The translations under genes were made by a program, and so were the position numbers. Shown one piece after another: positions 26,768 through 34,476 of a stretch of DNA of 64,000 nucleotides. Origin of the DNA: Pyrococcus yayanosii CH1 (GTDB taxonomy: Archaea; Methanobacteriota_B; Thermococci; Thermococcales; Thermococcaceae); assembly GCF_000215995.1 (NCBI RefSeq), contig NC_015680.1:868001-932000 (forward strand), in the 5' to 3' direction. The notes below the pieces were generated by a model that saw only the letters and a list, made by a program, of their open reading frames with translations, had not been told where the DNA came from and ran no database searches. Positions within the stretch are counted from its first letter, which is position 1; the number at the start of each line of letters is the position of its first letter.

Positions 26768-27318
26768 AGCTGGAAAAACTCGCCGAGGTTCAGAGGAAAC
26801 TCGCCACTAGAATCGTGGAGAGGGAGCTCGACTTGGCAGAAGTTAAAAGGGTCGGAGCAGTGGATGTTTCCTACAGGGACAAGAAGGCTAGGACGGCCTT
26901 CGTCCTCTGCTCCTTTCCTGAGGGCGAACCCATCCGGTGGAGGGTTGTTGAAACTGATGTAACAGCCCCTTACGTCACAACGTTCTTCTTCCTAAGGGAG
27001 ACGCGGCCAATCCTCTTGGCCGTCAAGGGGGAAGATTTCGACGTCCTCCTCGTAGAGGGTCACGGAAAGGCTCATCCGCGAGGCTACGGTCTCGCCTCCC
27101 ACGTCGGCCTCATTCTCGGAAGGCCCACCATAGGGGTCGCCAAGAAGCCTCTCAAGGGGGCCCCAGAGGGAAGCTTCAGGAAGGTGGGAAAGGTCTACGT
27201 GAGCGTCGGGCACCTGATAGTCCTCGAGGACGCCGTGAGGCTCGTGAAAGCCCTTCTCGAGGGAGGATACCCAAAACCCTTAAAGCTGGCAGATAAGCTC
27301 TCAAAGGGATGGTCATGA
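26764..27318 (+). CDS. nfi: Endonuclease V, short form
   Basis: A 184-residue deaminated-base (inosine) endonuclease. Recognisable blocks are [13 protein letters not shown] (first catalytic Asp), [20 protein letters not shown] (equivalent of the PGFLxFRE Glu), [20 protein letters not shown] and [14 protein letters not shown]. The usual VDGHG aspartate is Glu here, and the protein is some 30 residues shorter than typical bacterial enzymes, with PYVTTFFFL replacing the YxPG wedge. It lies between the translin-like gene and ribK with overlapping stops and starts. Confidence 0.88.
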   Translation: MKLEKLAEVQRKLATRIVERELDLAEVKRVGAVDVSYRDKKARTAFVLCSFPEGEPIRWRVVETDVTAPYVTTFFFLRETRPILLAVKGEDFDVLLVEGHGKAHPRGYGLASHVGLILGRPTIGVAKKPLKGAPEGSFRKVGKVYVSVGHLIVLEDAVRLVKALLEGGYPKPLKLADKLSKGWS

Positions 27319-27953
27319 AGCTCAAAACTTTAGACCTAATGGTTCGGATAGCTGAGAGGGGCGGGATTGGAAAGCCTATCCCCCTAACCCTGAGAGTGCT
27401 GGCCAAGGACTTGGGAGTTTCCCCTCAGACGGTTCTCCGGTGGATAGGGGAGCTCGAAGAGATGGGATACATTAAAAGGGCCGAAGAGGGCAGGGGGACG
27501 AAGATTCAGCTGACCGAGAAGGGTCTCGAGTTCCTAGAAGAGCTCTACGAGAACCTCTCAAAGGCCTTGTACAGGGGGGTCATCATTGGGGAAGTTGTGT
27601 CTGGCATAGGGGAAGGGGCCTATTACGTGAGGCAGTACGCCCCGCTGATAAGGGAGTACCTCGGCTTCGATCCTTTCCCCGGGACGCTCAACGTTAAGGT
27701 GATATTTCCCAAGACTATATTCGATGCCCTGTACTCCGCAAGGCCGATAGTGATTCCGGGCTTCGTCAAGGAGGGCAGGAGTTTCGGAGACGTGAGAGCC
27801 TACAGGGTGAGAATAGGGGGCATCGAGGGGGCCATAGTTATTCCCTCCAGGACCATCCATTCGCCGAAAATTGCCGAGATTATTTCGCCCGTGAACCTAA
27901 GGGAAAAGCTAGGCCTGAAGGACGGGGATAGGATAAGAATCGAGGCCCTATGA
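27315..27953 (+). CDS. ribK: CTP-dependent riboflavin kinase with HTH domain
   Basis: A 212-residue protein. Residues 1-85 form a winged helix ([20 protein letters not shown] then [20 protein letters not shown]). Residues 90-212 form the archaeal cradle-loop kinase that makes FMN from riboflavin and CTP ([29 protein letters not shown], then [19 protein letters not shown]). Such fusions are called RbkR in some archaea, where the HTH regulates riboflavin genes. ATG 27315 overlaps the nfi stop. The structured RNA on the opposite strand begins at its stop codon. Confidence 0.92.
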   Translation: MKLKTLDLMVRIAERGGIGKPIPLTLRVLAKDLGVSPQTVLRWIGELEEMGYIKRAEEGRGTKIQLTEKGLEFLEELYENLSKALYRGVIIGEVVSGIGEGAYYVRQYAPLIREYLGFDPFPGTLNVKVIFPKTIFDALYSARPIVIPGFVKEGRSFGDVRAYRVRIGGIEGAIVIPSRTIHSPKIAEIISPVNLREKLGLKDGDRIRIEAL

Positions 27954-28107
27954 GGGCCCGGTTTATCCGCCCGCCATCATAGAAGGCCCTTGTCGGCCAC
28001 CTCTGGCGGCCCCGGAGACCGGGCCCTGTCCGTCCGGGTGTCCAGCCCCCTCATCGCATCCCCACTGGGGCCTCCGGGGACCGGGGCGACCGGACGGGGT
28101 CGGACGG
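27950..28107 (-). ncRNA. Structured G+C-rich RNA, two-hairpin H/ACA-like
   Basis: This 155-base stretch between ribK and pheS is about 70% G+C. Two perfect long stems are visible: CCGTCCGG (28030-28037) with CCGGACGG (28090-28097), and GGGCCCGGT (27954-27962) with ACCGGGCCC (28018-28026). Read on the minus strand, the first stem is followed immediately by ACA (28029-28027), as in archaeal H/ACA guide RNAs, and the loops contain GATGAGG and CTATGATGG, which may form k-turns. A TATA-like CTTAAAAAC at 28134-28126 is about 25 bases before the 5' end on this strand. High-G+C RNAs of this kind (Hgc RNAs) are known in Pyrococcus; identity with one of them was not checked. The strand choice is inference. 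Confidence 0.6.
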
Positions 28108-28125
28108 TTGATTATACCCAAAAGT

Positions 28126-28134
28126 GTTTTTAAG
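28126..28134. promoter_or_regulatory. TATA box between ncRNA and pheS
   Basis: GTTTTTAAG on the plus strand lies about 25 bases before the likely transcript start of pheS (ATG 28164, SD GGAGGGGGTCGCC). Its reverse, CTTAAAAAC, is about 25 bases before the 5' end proposed for the minus-strand structured RNA. It may therefore serve both. Confidence 0.5.
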
Positions 28135-28163
28135 CCTCACCCCGATAAGCGGAGGGGGTCGCC

Positions 28164-29666
28164 ATGGACCTGAGCTACAACGAGAAAATTGTGCTCCTTA
28201 ACCTCGCAGAGACCAAGCGAGCCAGTGTGGAAGAGCTCGTCGAGAGGACGGGTCTTGAGCAGGTAGCTGTTATGAGAGCGCTTCTTGGTCTCCAGAGCAA
28301 AGGATTAGCCAAACTCCATGAGAGGAGCGAGAAAATCGTCAAGCTTACGGAGATAGGAAAGAGATACGCCGAAATTGGTCTGCCGGAGTGGAGGGTTCTA
28401 AGGATTCTAAGGGAGAAGGGCAAGGTTGAACTCGAGGAACTCAGGAATGTCCTCAGCGAGGAGGAACTCAGACCAATAGTGGGGCTCCTCAGGAAAGAGG
28501 GGTGGGCGAACGTAAGGAAAGAAGGGGAAAAGCTCATCCTTGAAATCACGGAGAAAGGTTTAGAAGCCGGTGAGAGACCTATCGACAGGGTGTTGAGGCT
28601 TCTCGCGGAGCGTGGGACAGTTCCCCTGCGAGAGATTGAGACGATAGTCAAGATCGGCGAGCTCAAAAGGCGAAAGATAGCTGAAGAAGACGTCATCACG
28701 GAGCGTTGGGCTGAGATAACATCTAAGGGAGAGGAGCTGGTCAGAAAGGGAATAGAGCTCAGGCGAGAGGTTTCCCTCCTGACGCCCGAACTGATAAGCT
28801 CAGGCAAGTGGCGAGAGGTTACCCTCAAGCGCTTCGACATAAAGGCGCCCGTTAGAAGGGTTTACCCTGGTAAGAAGCAACCCTATAGGGCCTTTCTTGA
28901 TAAAATAAGGCGGAAGCTCATAGAGATGGGCTTCATAGAGATGACTGTTGACAGCCTGATCGAGACCCAGTTCTGGAACTTTGACGCCCTTTTCCAGCCC
29001 CAGAATCACCCGGCAAGGGAGTGGACCGACACCTATCAGCTCAAGTATCCGAAGGTAGGCCATTTGCCAGAGAAGGAATTAGTTGAGAGGGTTAAAACGG
29101 CCCACGAGAGGGGCCTCGCTGGTTCGAGAGGCTGGGGCTACGTCTGGAGTCCCGAGAGGGCGATGCTTTTGATGCCGAGGGCTCATGGAACTGCCCTGAG
29201 CGGGAGGCAACTAGCCAAGGGCGTCGAGATCCCGGGGAAATACTTCACAATCCAGCGCGTGTTCCGCCCAGATGTTCTCGACAGGACGCATCTGATAGAG
29301 TTCAACCAGGTGGACGGCTTCGTCGTTGGCGAAGATTTAAACTTCAGACATCTGCTTGGCATACTCAAGCGCTTCGCGATAGAGATCGCCGGGGCGAAGA
29401 AGGTCAAGTTCCTGCCCGACTACTACCCGTTTACCGAACCAAGCGTCCAGATGAGCGCCTATCACCCCGAACTTGGGTGGGTGGAGTTCGGCGGCGCGGG
29501 TGTTTTTAGGGAAGAGATGACAAAGGCCCTTGGCATAGACGCTCCTGTAATAGCGTGGGGAATCGGAATAGACAGGCTCGCGATGTTCAAGCTTGGTATA
29601 GATGACATTCGCTACCTCTTCAGCTATGACCTAAAGTGGCTCAGAGAAGCCAGGGTGATATTGTGA
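28164..29666 (+). CDS. pheS: Phenylalanyl-tRNA synthetase alpha subunit
   Basis: A 500-residue catalytic subunit of the (alpha-beta)2 PheRS. Archaeal-type N-terminal winged-helix repeats ([60 protein letters not shown]) precede the class II core: motif 2 region [20 protein letters not shown] and motif 3 [16 protein letters not shown], with [10 protein letters not shown] near the Phe pocket. ATG 28164 follows GGAGGGGG. pheT starts 10 bases after the stop. Confidence 0.97.
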   Translation: MDLSYNEKIVLLNLAETKRASVEELVERTGLEQVAVMRALLGLQSKGLAKLHERSEKIVKLTEIGKRYAEIGLPEWRVLRILREKGKVELEELRNVLSEEELRPIVGLLRKEGWANVRKEGEKLILEITEKGLEAGERPIDRVLRLLAERGTVPLREIETIVKIGELKRRKIAEEDVITERWAEITSKGEELVRKGIELRREVSLLTPELISSGKWREVTLKRFDIKAPVRRVYPGKKQPYRAFLDKIRRKLIEMGFIEMTVDSLIETQFWNFDALFQPQNHPAREWTDTYQLKYPKVGHLPEKELVERVKTAHERGLAGSRGWGYVWSPERAMLLMPRAHGTALSGRQLAKGVEIPGKYFTIQRVFRPDVLDRTHLIEFNQVDGFVVGEDLNFRHLLGILKRFAIEIAGAKKVKFLPDYYPFTEPSVQMSAYHPELGWVEFGGAGVFREEMTKALGIDAPVIAWGIGIDRLAMFKLGIDDIRYLFSYDLKWLREARVIL

Positions 29667-29676
29667 GGTGATGTCC

Positions 29677-31347
29677 ATGCCCAAGTTCGACGTCTCGAAG
29701 GAAGACCTCGAAAGACTTATCGGGAAGAGCTTCACCCTCGAGGAGTGGGAGGATCTTGTGCTATACGCCAAGTGTGAGCTCGATGACGTTTGGGAGGAGA
29801 ATGGGAGGGTATATTTCAAGCTTGACTCCAAGGACACGAACAGGCCCGACCTCTGGAGTGCAGAGGGAGTTGCGAGACAGATTCGCTGGGCACTGGGAAT
29901 GGCCAGAGGGCTTCCCGAGTATAAAGTCGAGAGGAGCGACGTCGTCGTTTACGTGGATGAAAGGCTGAAGGACATCAGACCCTACGGTGTCTACGCCATC
30001 GTTGAGGGGCTGAAGCTTGACGAAGAGGCCCTCAGGCAGATGATAAACCTCCAAGAGAAGATAGCCCTGACGTTCGGGAGGCGAAGGAGGGAAGTCGCGA
30101 TAGGCATCTTCGATTTTGACAAGGTGAAGCCTCCGATTTACTATAAGGCGGCGGAGAAGACCGAACGGTTCGTCCCGCTTGGCTTTGAGGAGGAGATGAC
30201 CCTCGAAGAAATCCTGGAGAAGCATGAGAAGGGCAGAGAGCACGGCCATCTCATCAAGGACAAGCCCTACTATCCGCTCCTCGTGGACAGCGAGGGCAAC
30301 GTTCTCTCGATGCCGCCCATAATTAACTCCGAGCTGACCGGAAGGGTAACAATCGGGACGAGAAATGTCTTCATCGATGTCACCGGGTGGAATCTAAAGA
30401 AGATAATGCTCGCCTTGAACGTCGTGGTTACCGCCCTAGCCGAGCGTGGTGGAAAGATAAGGAGCGTTAAGGTCGTCTACCCCGACTTTAAAATCGAGAC
30501 ACCCGACTTAACTCCCAAAGAGTTCGAGGTTGAGCTTGACTACATAAGGCGGCTCAGCGGCCTTGACCTGAGTGACGAGCAGATAAAAGAGCTCCTCGAG
30601 AGGATGTTCTACGAGGTGAAGCTTGAGGGTGGAAAGGCCAAGCTCAAGTATCCTGCCTTCCGCGACGACATAATGCACCCTAGGGATGTGCTTGAAGACG
30701 TGCTTATCGCCTACGGTTACAATAACATCGAGCCCGAGGAACCAAAGCTGGCCGTGCAGGGCAAGGGAGATCCGTTCAAAGACTTTGAGGATGCCATAAG
30801 AGAGCTCATGATAGGCTTTGGTCTCCAAGAGGTCATGACATTTAACCTAACCAACAAGGAGGCCCAGTTCAAGAAGATGAACATTCCTGAGGAGGAAATC
30901 GTCGAGATAGCCAATCCAGTGAGTCAGAGATGGAGCGCTCTCAGGAAGTGGCTCCTTCCAAGCCTCATGGAGTTCCTAAGCATGAACACTCACGAGGAGT
31001 ACCCACAGAGGATCTTCGAGGTAGGTCTCGCAACCTTAATTGACGAGACCAGAGAGACTAAAACCGTCAGCGAGCCCAAGCTTGCGGTGGCTATAGCCCA
31101 CCCAAGGGCTAACTTCACGGAGGCCAAAGAGATCCTCGATTCCTTCCTGAGGCACCTCGGCGTAAAGTACGAACTGGAGGAGACAGAGCATGGCTCCTTT
31201 ATCCCGGGCAGGGTTGGAAGGATAATCGTGGACGGCCGAGAAATAGGGATAATAGGGGAAGTGCACCCCCAAGTCCTCGAAAACTGGGGGCTCGAGGTTC
31301 CCGTTGTGGCTTTTGAGCTCTTCCTGAGACCCCTCTATCGCCCCTGA
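29677..31347 (+). CDS. pheT: Phenylalanyl-tRNA synthetase beta subunit
   Basis: A 556-residue archaeal beta subunit. It begins with MPKFDVSKEDLERLIGKSFT, has the B3/B4-like region around residues 90-280, the B5 tRNA-binding domain (PKEFEVELDYIRRLSGLDLS) and a pseudo-catalytic class II-like domain (PVSQRWSALRKWLLPSLMEF; GEVHPQVLENWGLEVPVVAF). It lacks the extra C-terminal anticodon-binding domain of bacterial PheT. ATG 29677 follows GAGGTGAT; two upstream start codons fall within the SD. Confidence 0.97.
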   Translation: MPKFDVSKEDLERLIGKSFTLEEWEDLVLYAKCELDDVWEENGRVYFKLDSKDTNRPDLWSAEGVARQIRWALGMARGLPEYKVERSDVVVYVDERLKDIRPYGVYAIVEGLKLDEEALRQMINLQEKIALTFGRRRREVAIGIFDFDKVKPPIYYKAAEKTERFVPLGFEEEMTLEEILEKHEKGREHGHLIKDKPYYPLLVDSEGNVLSMPPIINSELTGRVTIGTRNVFIDVTGWNLKKIMLALNVVVTALAERGGKIRSVKVVYPDFKIETPDLTPKEFEVELDYIRRLSGLDLSDEQIKELLERMFYEVKLEGGKAKLKYPAFRDDIMHPRDVLEDVLIAYGYNNIEPEEPKLAVQGKGDPFKDFEDAIRELMIGFGLQEVMTFNLTNKEAQFKKMNIPEEEIVEIANPVSQRWSALRKWLLPSLMEFLSMNTHEEYPQRIFEVGLATLIDETRETKTVSEPKLAVAIAHPRANFTEAKEILDSFLRHLGVKYELEETEHGSFIPGRVGRIIVDGREIGIIGEVHPQVLENWGLEVPVVAFELFLRPLYRP

Positions 31348-31351
31348 TTTT

Positions 31352-32398
31352 TTACTTCAGCATAAAGACTATCTTTCCGGTCTTGCCCGCGCGCATCAGC
31401 TCGAAAGCTTCCTCATATTTGTCGAAACCCTTGTACTTGTGAGTTATTATTGGGTCGATATTCAGCCGGCCACTCTGGAGAAGCTTCGAGACGGTGTACC
31501 AGGTCTCCCATAGGTGCCTGCCCGTGATTCCGTAGACCGTCAGCGCTTTGAAGATTATAAGGTTGTTAAAATCTATGCTGACGTTCCCGGGGAATAGGCC
31601 GAGCAGAGAAACCCTTCCTCCAGGCGTCACGGCCTGAAGACCTTGTTCAAGGGCTTTAGGGGCACCGCTGAACTCAAGGAAAACGTCAACGCCATTTCCG
31701 TCCGTTATGTTCATGACTTCCCTAACGACATCCTCCTCGAAAGGGTTGAGCACGTAGTCGGCACCAACCTTCTTTGCCAACTCTCTCCTAAACTCGCTGG
31801 GCTCTGAAACGATGACAGGGTACGCCCCACTGGCCTTCGCAACGGCTATCCCAAGGAGGCCAAGCGGGCCTGCCCCAGTTATCAGGACACTCTTTCCAGC
31901 TATCGGGCCCGCTAGAACTGTATCCACGGCGTTTCCAAGGGGTTCCTGAAGCGTAGCGTACTCCGGCGGAATGCTCTTCGGATTTTTCCAGACATTCTGG
32001 GCTGGCACAACGGCGTACTCTGCGAAGACACCGTTGGTATCAACGCCGAATATCTTGGTGTTCTGGCAGACGTGATAGCGGTTGTGTCTGCAGGCGTAGC
32101 ACTTGCCACACACTATATGAGTCTCAACGCTGACGTAATCGCCCACCTCTATTCCCTCAACGCCAGGGCCGACCTCGACGACCTCGCCGGCGACCTCATG
32201 CCCCATGATTTGGGGCGGCTTGATCCTGGTCTGGGCCCACTCGTTCCACTCGTATATATGGAGGTCCGTTCCACAGATGCTCGTTGCAAGGACTTTGATG
32301 AGAACCTCCCCCGCTCCGGGCTTTGGAATATCCACCTCAACGAGCTCAGCACCATAGGCGGGCTTAGTCTTCATAATTGCAACCATCTTCTCTGGCAT
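31352..32398 (-). CDS. tdh: L-threonine 3-dehydrogenase
   Basis: A 348-residue zinc medium-chain dehydrogenase that oxidises L-threonine to 2-amino-3-oxobutyrate with NAD+. Catalytic zinc ligands appear in [15 protein letters not shown] and [14 protein letters not shown], the structural zinc in [15 protein letters not shown], and the NAD site in [20 protein letters not shown]. Length and motifs match the Pyrococcus and Thermococcus enzymes closely. ATG 32398 follows GGAGGGG. It converges with pheT, with four bases between stops. Confidence 0.96.
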   Translation of the reverse strand: MPEKMVAIMKTKPAYGAELVEVDIPKPGAGEVLIKVLATSICGTDLHIYEWNEWAQTRIKPPQIMGHEVAGEVVEVGPGVEGIEVGDYVSVETHIVCGKCYACRHNRYHVCQNTKIFGVDTNGVFAEYAVVPAQNVWKNPKSIPPEYATLQEPLGNAVDTVLAGPIAGKSVLITGAGPLGLLGIAVAKASGAYPVIVSEPSEFRRELAKKVGADYVLNPFEEDVVREVMNITDGNGVDVFLEFSGAPKALEQGLQAVTPGGRVSLLGLFPGNVSIDFNNLIIFKALTVYGITGRHLWETWYTVSKLLQSGRLNIDPIITHKYKGFDKYEEAFELMRAGKTGKIVFMLK

Positions 32399-32476
32399 GC
32401 CATCCCCTCCAGAAATATTTTTCCCATTCAAATAATTTCCAGCAGGGTATAAACGGTTTATGGTCGCAAAATTGTA

Positions 32477-33400
32477 TTAGAAGCCGAAGCCCCCAATTTC
32501 CATTTTGGTACCAAGGATAAACACCAAGATGCCCATAGCTATCATTATCGCCCCATACTTAAGGCCAGCCGAGAAATTCCCTTCCCTTATCACCCCTATA
32601 CCAAGCCCGCTGACGAAGGCTTGGGCAACCACGAAGAGTCCCAGTATTGTCCTTATCGCATCCACAGGCAGTGTAAAGCCGAGCTGTGCACCGGACATTC
32701 CCTCAGTAATCTTGGAGATAACCGCCAGTATGAGAGGCCCTATGAAACCGCTTGCGGCCATGAAGAACATCATCTGCATGCCCGTCGCGGCTTTCCTCTC
32801 CTTCTTTATCCTGAGTATCTCCCTGACATCGTTGGCAACCGCTACAAGAACGTCGGCCATAGGGGCACCCCTTTCAAGTGCCTCGATTATTATCATCATT
32901 GATCTGTAGAGCACCGCAGACTTCCTGTTCCTCATAGCGAACGCCCTAAGGGCATCTATGGTTGGTCTTCCCCTCTTTATCTCGGCGACGGTCCTCTTAA
33001 ACTCCTCCGTTAATGCACCAAACTTTGCCGTTGTCAGCTCTTCCATAGCTTCCGAGAAAGAAACGCCCGCCCTCAGGGAGCTCGCTAGGTAAAAGAACGC
33101 ATCGGGGAGCATCTTCTCCATTTCTTCTATTCTCCGAGATACTTTCCAGTAGGGGTAGATAATCGCAAAGGCGAGGAAACCACCAAAGAAGCCGGCGATG
33201 CCATAGAGAGGATTAAAGAACATCAAGATTAAGATTAAACCAGAAACTATGCCTACCATGACGGATATTCCAAGGTACTCTGAGGCCTTGAAGTTTATCC
33301 CCGCCGAATAGAGAAGGAGCTCGTACCTCTTCAAGTGCCTCTTTGGAACCATCCTCTCTATAAAACCCGTCAGCAACCTGGTGAGCCTTCCATTTGGCAT
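32477..33400 (-). CDS. Type II secretion F / TadC-like membrane protein
   Basis: A 307-residue polytopic protein with the T2SF pattern: spans at about 40-85, a cytoplasmic helical bundle (RRIEEMEKMLPDAFFYLASS, LRAGVSFSEAMEELTTAKFG, IDALRAFAMRNRKSAVLYRS), then three C-terminal spans. Such proteins are the inner-membrane platform of type IV pilus and type II secretion machines and work with a GspE/TadA-type ATPase. It is the last gene of the minus-strand operon and pairs with the 353-residue homologue just upstream, probably as a heteromeric platform. Confidence 0.9.
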   Translation of the reverse strand: MPNGRLTRLLTGFIERMVPKRHLKRYELLLYSAGINFKASEYLGISVMVGIVSGLILILMFFNPLYGIAGFFGGFLAFAIIYPYWKVSRRIEEMEKMLPDAFFYLASSLRAGVSFSEAMEELTTAKFGALTEEFKRTVAEIKRGRPTIDALRAFAMRNRKSAVLYRSMMIIIEALERGAPMADVLVAVANDVREILRIKKERKAATGMQMMFFMAASGFIGPLILAVISKITEGMSGAQLGFTLPVDAIRTILGLFVVAQAFVSGLGIGVIREGNFSAGLKYGAIMIAMGILVFILGTKMEIGGFGF

Positions 33401-33404
33401 TTTA

Positions 33405-34466
33405 TCACCTCGGCTCGGCCCTCTTTATCATCATGACCATAATGAACGACAGGGAGGGGAATGCGAAGAGTAAGATGACGGCAAGTGCCGGTATCGTTAT
33501 TACGAGGGCCTTCGCCATGAGGGATGCCGCAAGTATCGCCACAACCATGAGGGTCGGCATTACAACCGTCAGGAACATATATATGAACGCGAGACCGTTC
33601 ACCTTCTGGACATACTCCATGAGCTTAATGCGATACTCAAAAGAAAAATCCTCAGCCATCTTGTAGAGTACATCGGCAAGGTTGCCGCCAAACTTTATCG
33701 CCCTAAGCATCTGCTTCACAACCCTACTGACACTCTCCGACCCCATGCGCTCCTCGAACCTTGTTATCGCATCTTCAAAGCTCGCCCCACCATGCATGTC
33801 CCTAATCATGAGCTCGAATTCCTCTGAGATGGCTCCATAATCAGCGTTCGCAACTGACAGAAGGGCTTCCGCAATGCCCACGCCTGCGTTCAATAGCGCG
33901 GCCATGTGCCTAAGAACATAGGGCAGAGCTCTTTCAACTTCTTCAACTCTCCTCCTCCACACTATCTTTGGGTAGTACCTCATGTACATGAAACCACCAA
34001 TGAATCCGAGGAGTCCAAGGAGGATAGAAAGGTCTATTGGCATGTAGAGGAGAAAGCCAACCAGAAATCCAAATATTGCCGCAAATATAGCAACGCCAAG
34101 CATAAGGGCAACGTATCTTTCCCTGGACATCCTCATATTAGCCCTGTAAAGATCAACATCAAGACCCTTGATTGATTTGCTGAGCGATTCGACAGGCCCC
34201 CTGAAGTACTTGAGCATTGCATCAGCAAACCTCTCCGAAAACGGACGCTGAAGCTCTTTCTCGCGCCACTCAATCGTCTCTTCAAGGATTTCCTCCTCTT
34301 TCTTTTCTCTCTCCTTTTGGATTTCCTCCTGCATTTTCTTTAGGAGCTGGAGCCTTTCGGCTATTGGCATACTGCGGGGTATCCTCCTGATTGGCTTCTC
34401 TGCAACTTCAATTGTCTTGCCCCCGAGCTTCTCTAGGAAATTCGTTATCTTTTTCTTAATAGCCAT
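33405..34466 (-). CDS. Type II secretion F / TadC-like membrane protein
   Basis: A 353-residue protein. The first 80 residues are charged and coiled (LQLLKKMQEEIQKEREKKEE), followed by membrane spans (VALMLGVAIFAAIFGFLVGF, LGFIGGFMYMRYY) and the T2SF bundle VEEVERALPYVLRHMAALLN / AGVGIAEALLSVANADYGAI, then C-terminal spans. It is a paralogue of the downstream 307-residue gene. It is four bases from that gene and ten from the KlbA-type ATPase gene, so all are co-expressed. It likely forms the membrane platform for a pilus- or secretion-like device. Confidence 0.9.
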   Translation of the reverse strand: MAIKKKITNFLEKLGGKTIEVAEKPIRRIPRSMPIAERLQLLKKMQEEIQKEREKKEEEILEETIEWREKELQRPFSERFADAMLKYFRGPVESLSKSIKGLDVDLYRANMRMSRERYVALMLGVAIFAAIFGFLVGFLLYMPIDLSILLGLLGFIGGFMYMRYYPKIVWRRRVEEVERALPYVLRHMAALLNAGVGIAEALLSVANADYGAISEEFELMIRDMHGGASFEDAITRFEERMGSESVSRVVKQMLRAIKFGGNLADVLYKMAEDFSFEYRIKLMEYVQKVNGLAFIYMFLTVVMPTLMVVAILAASLMAKALVITIPALAVILLFAFPSLSFIMVMMIKRAEPR

Positions 34467-34476
34467 TTACTCTCCC

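Noticed and set aside
27950-28107. RNase P RNA or 7S SRP RNA
   Set aside because: Too short, and the conserved core motifs of either RNA were not seen.
28175-28840. Minus-strand frame of 221 codons opposite pheS
   Set aside because: Low-complexity Ser/Leu/Arg composition typical of the antisense of a charged helical protein; pheS is certain.
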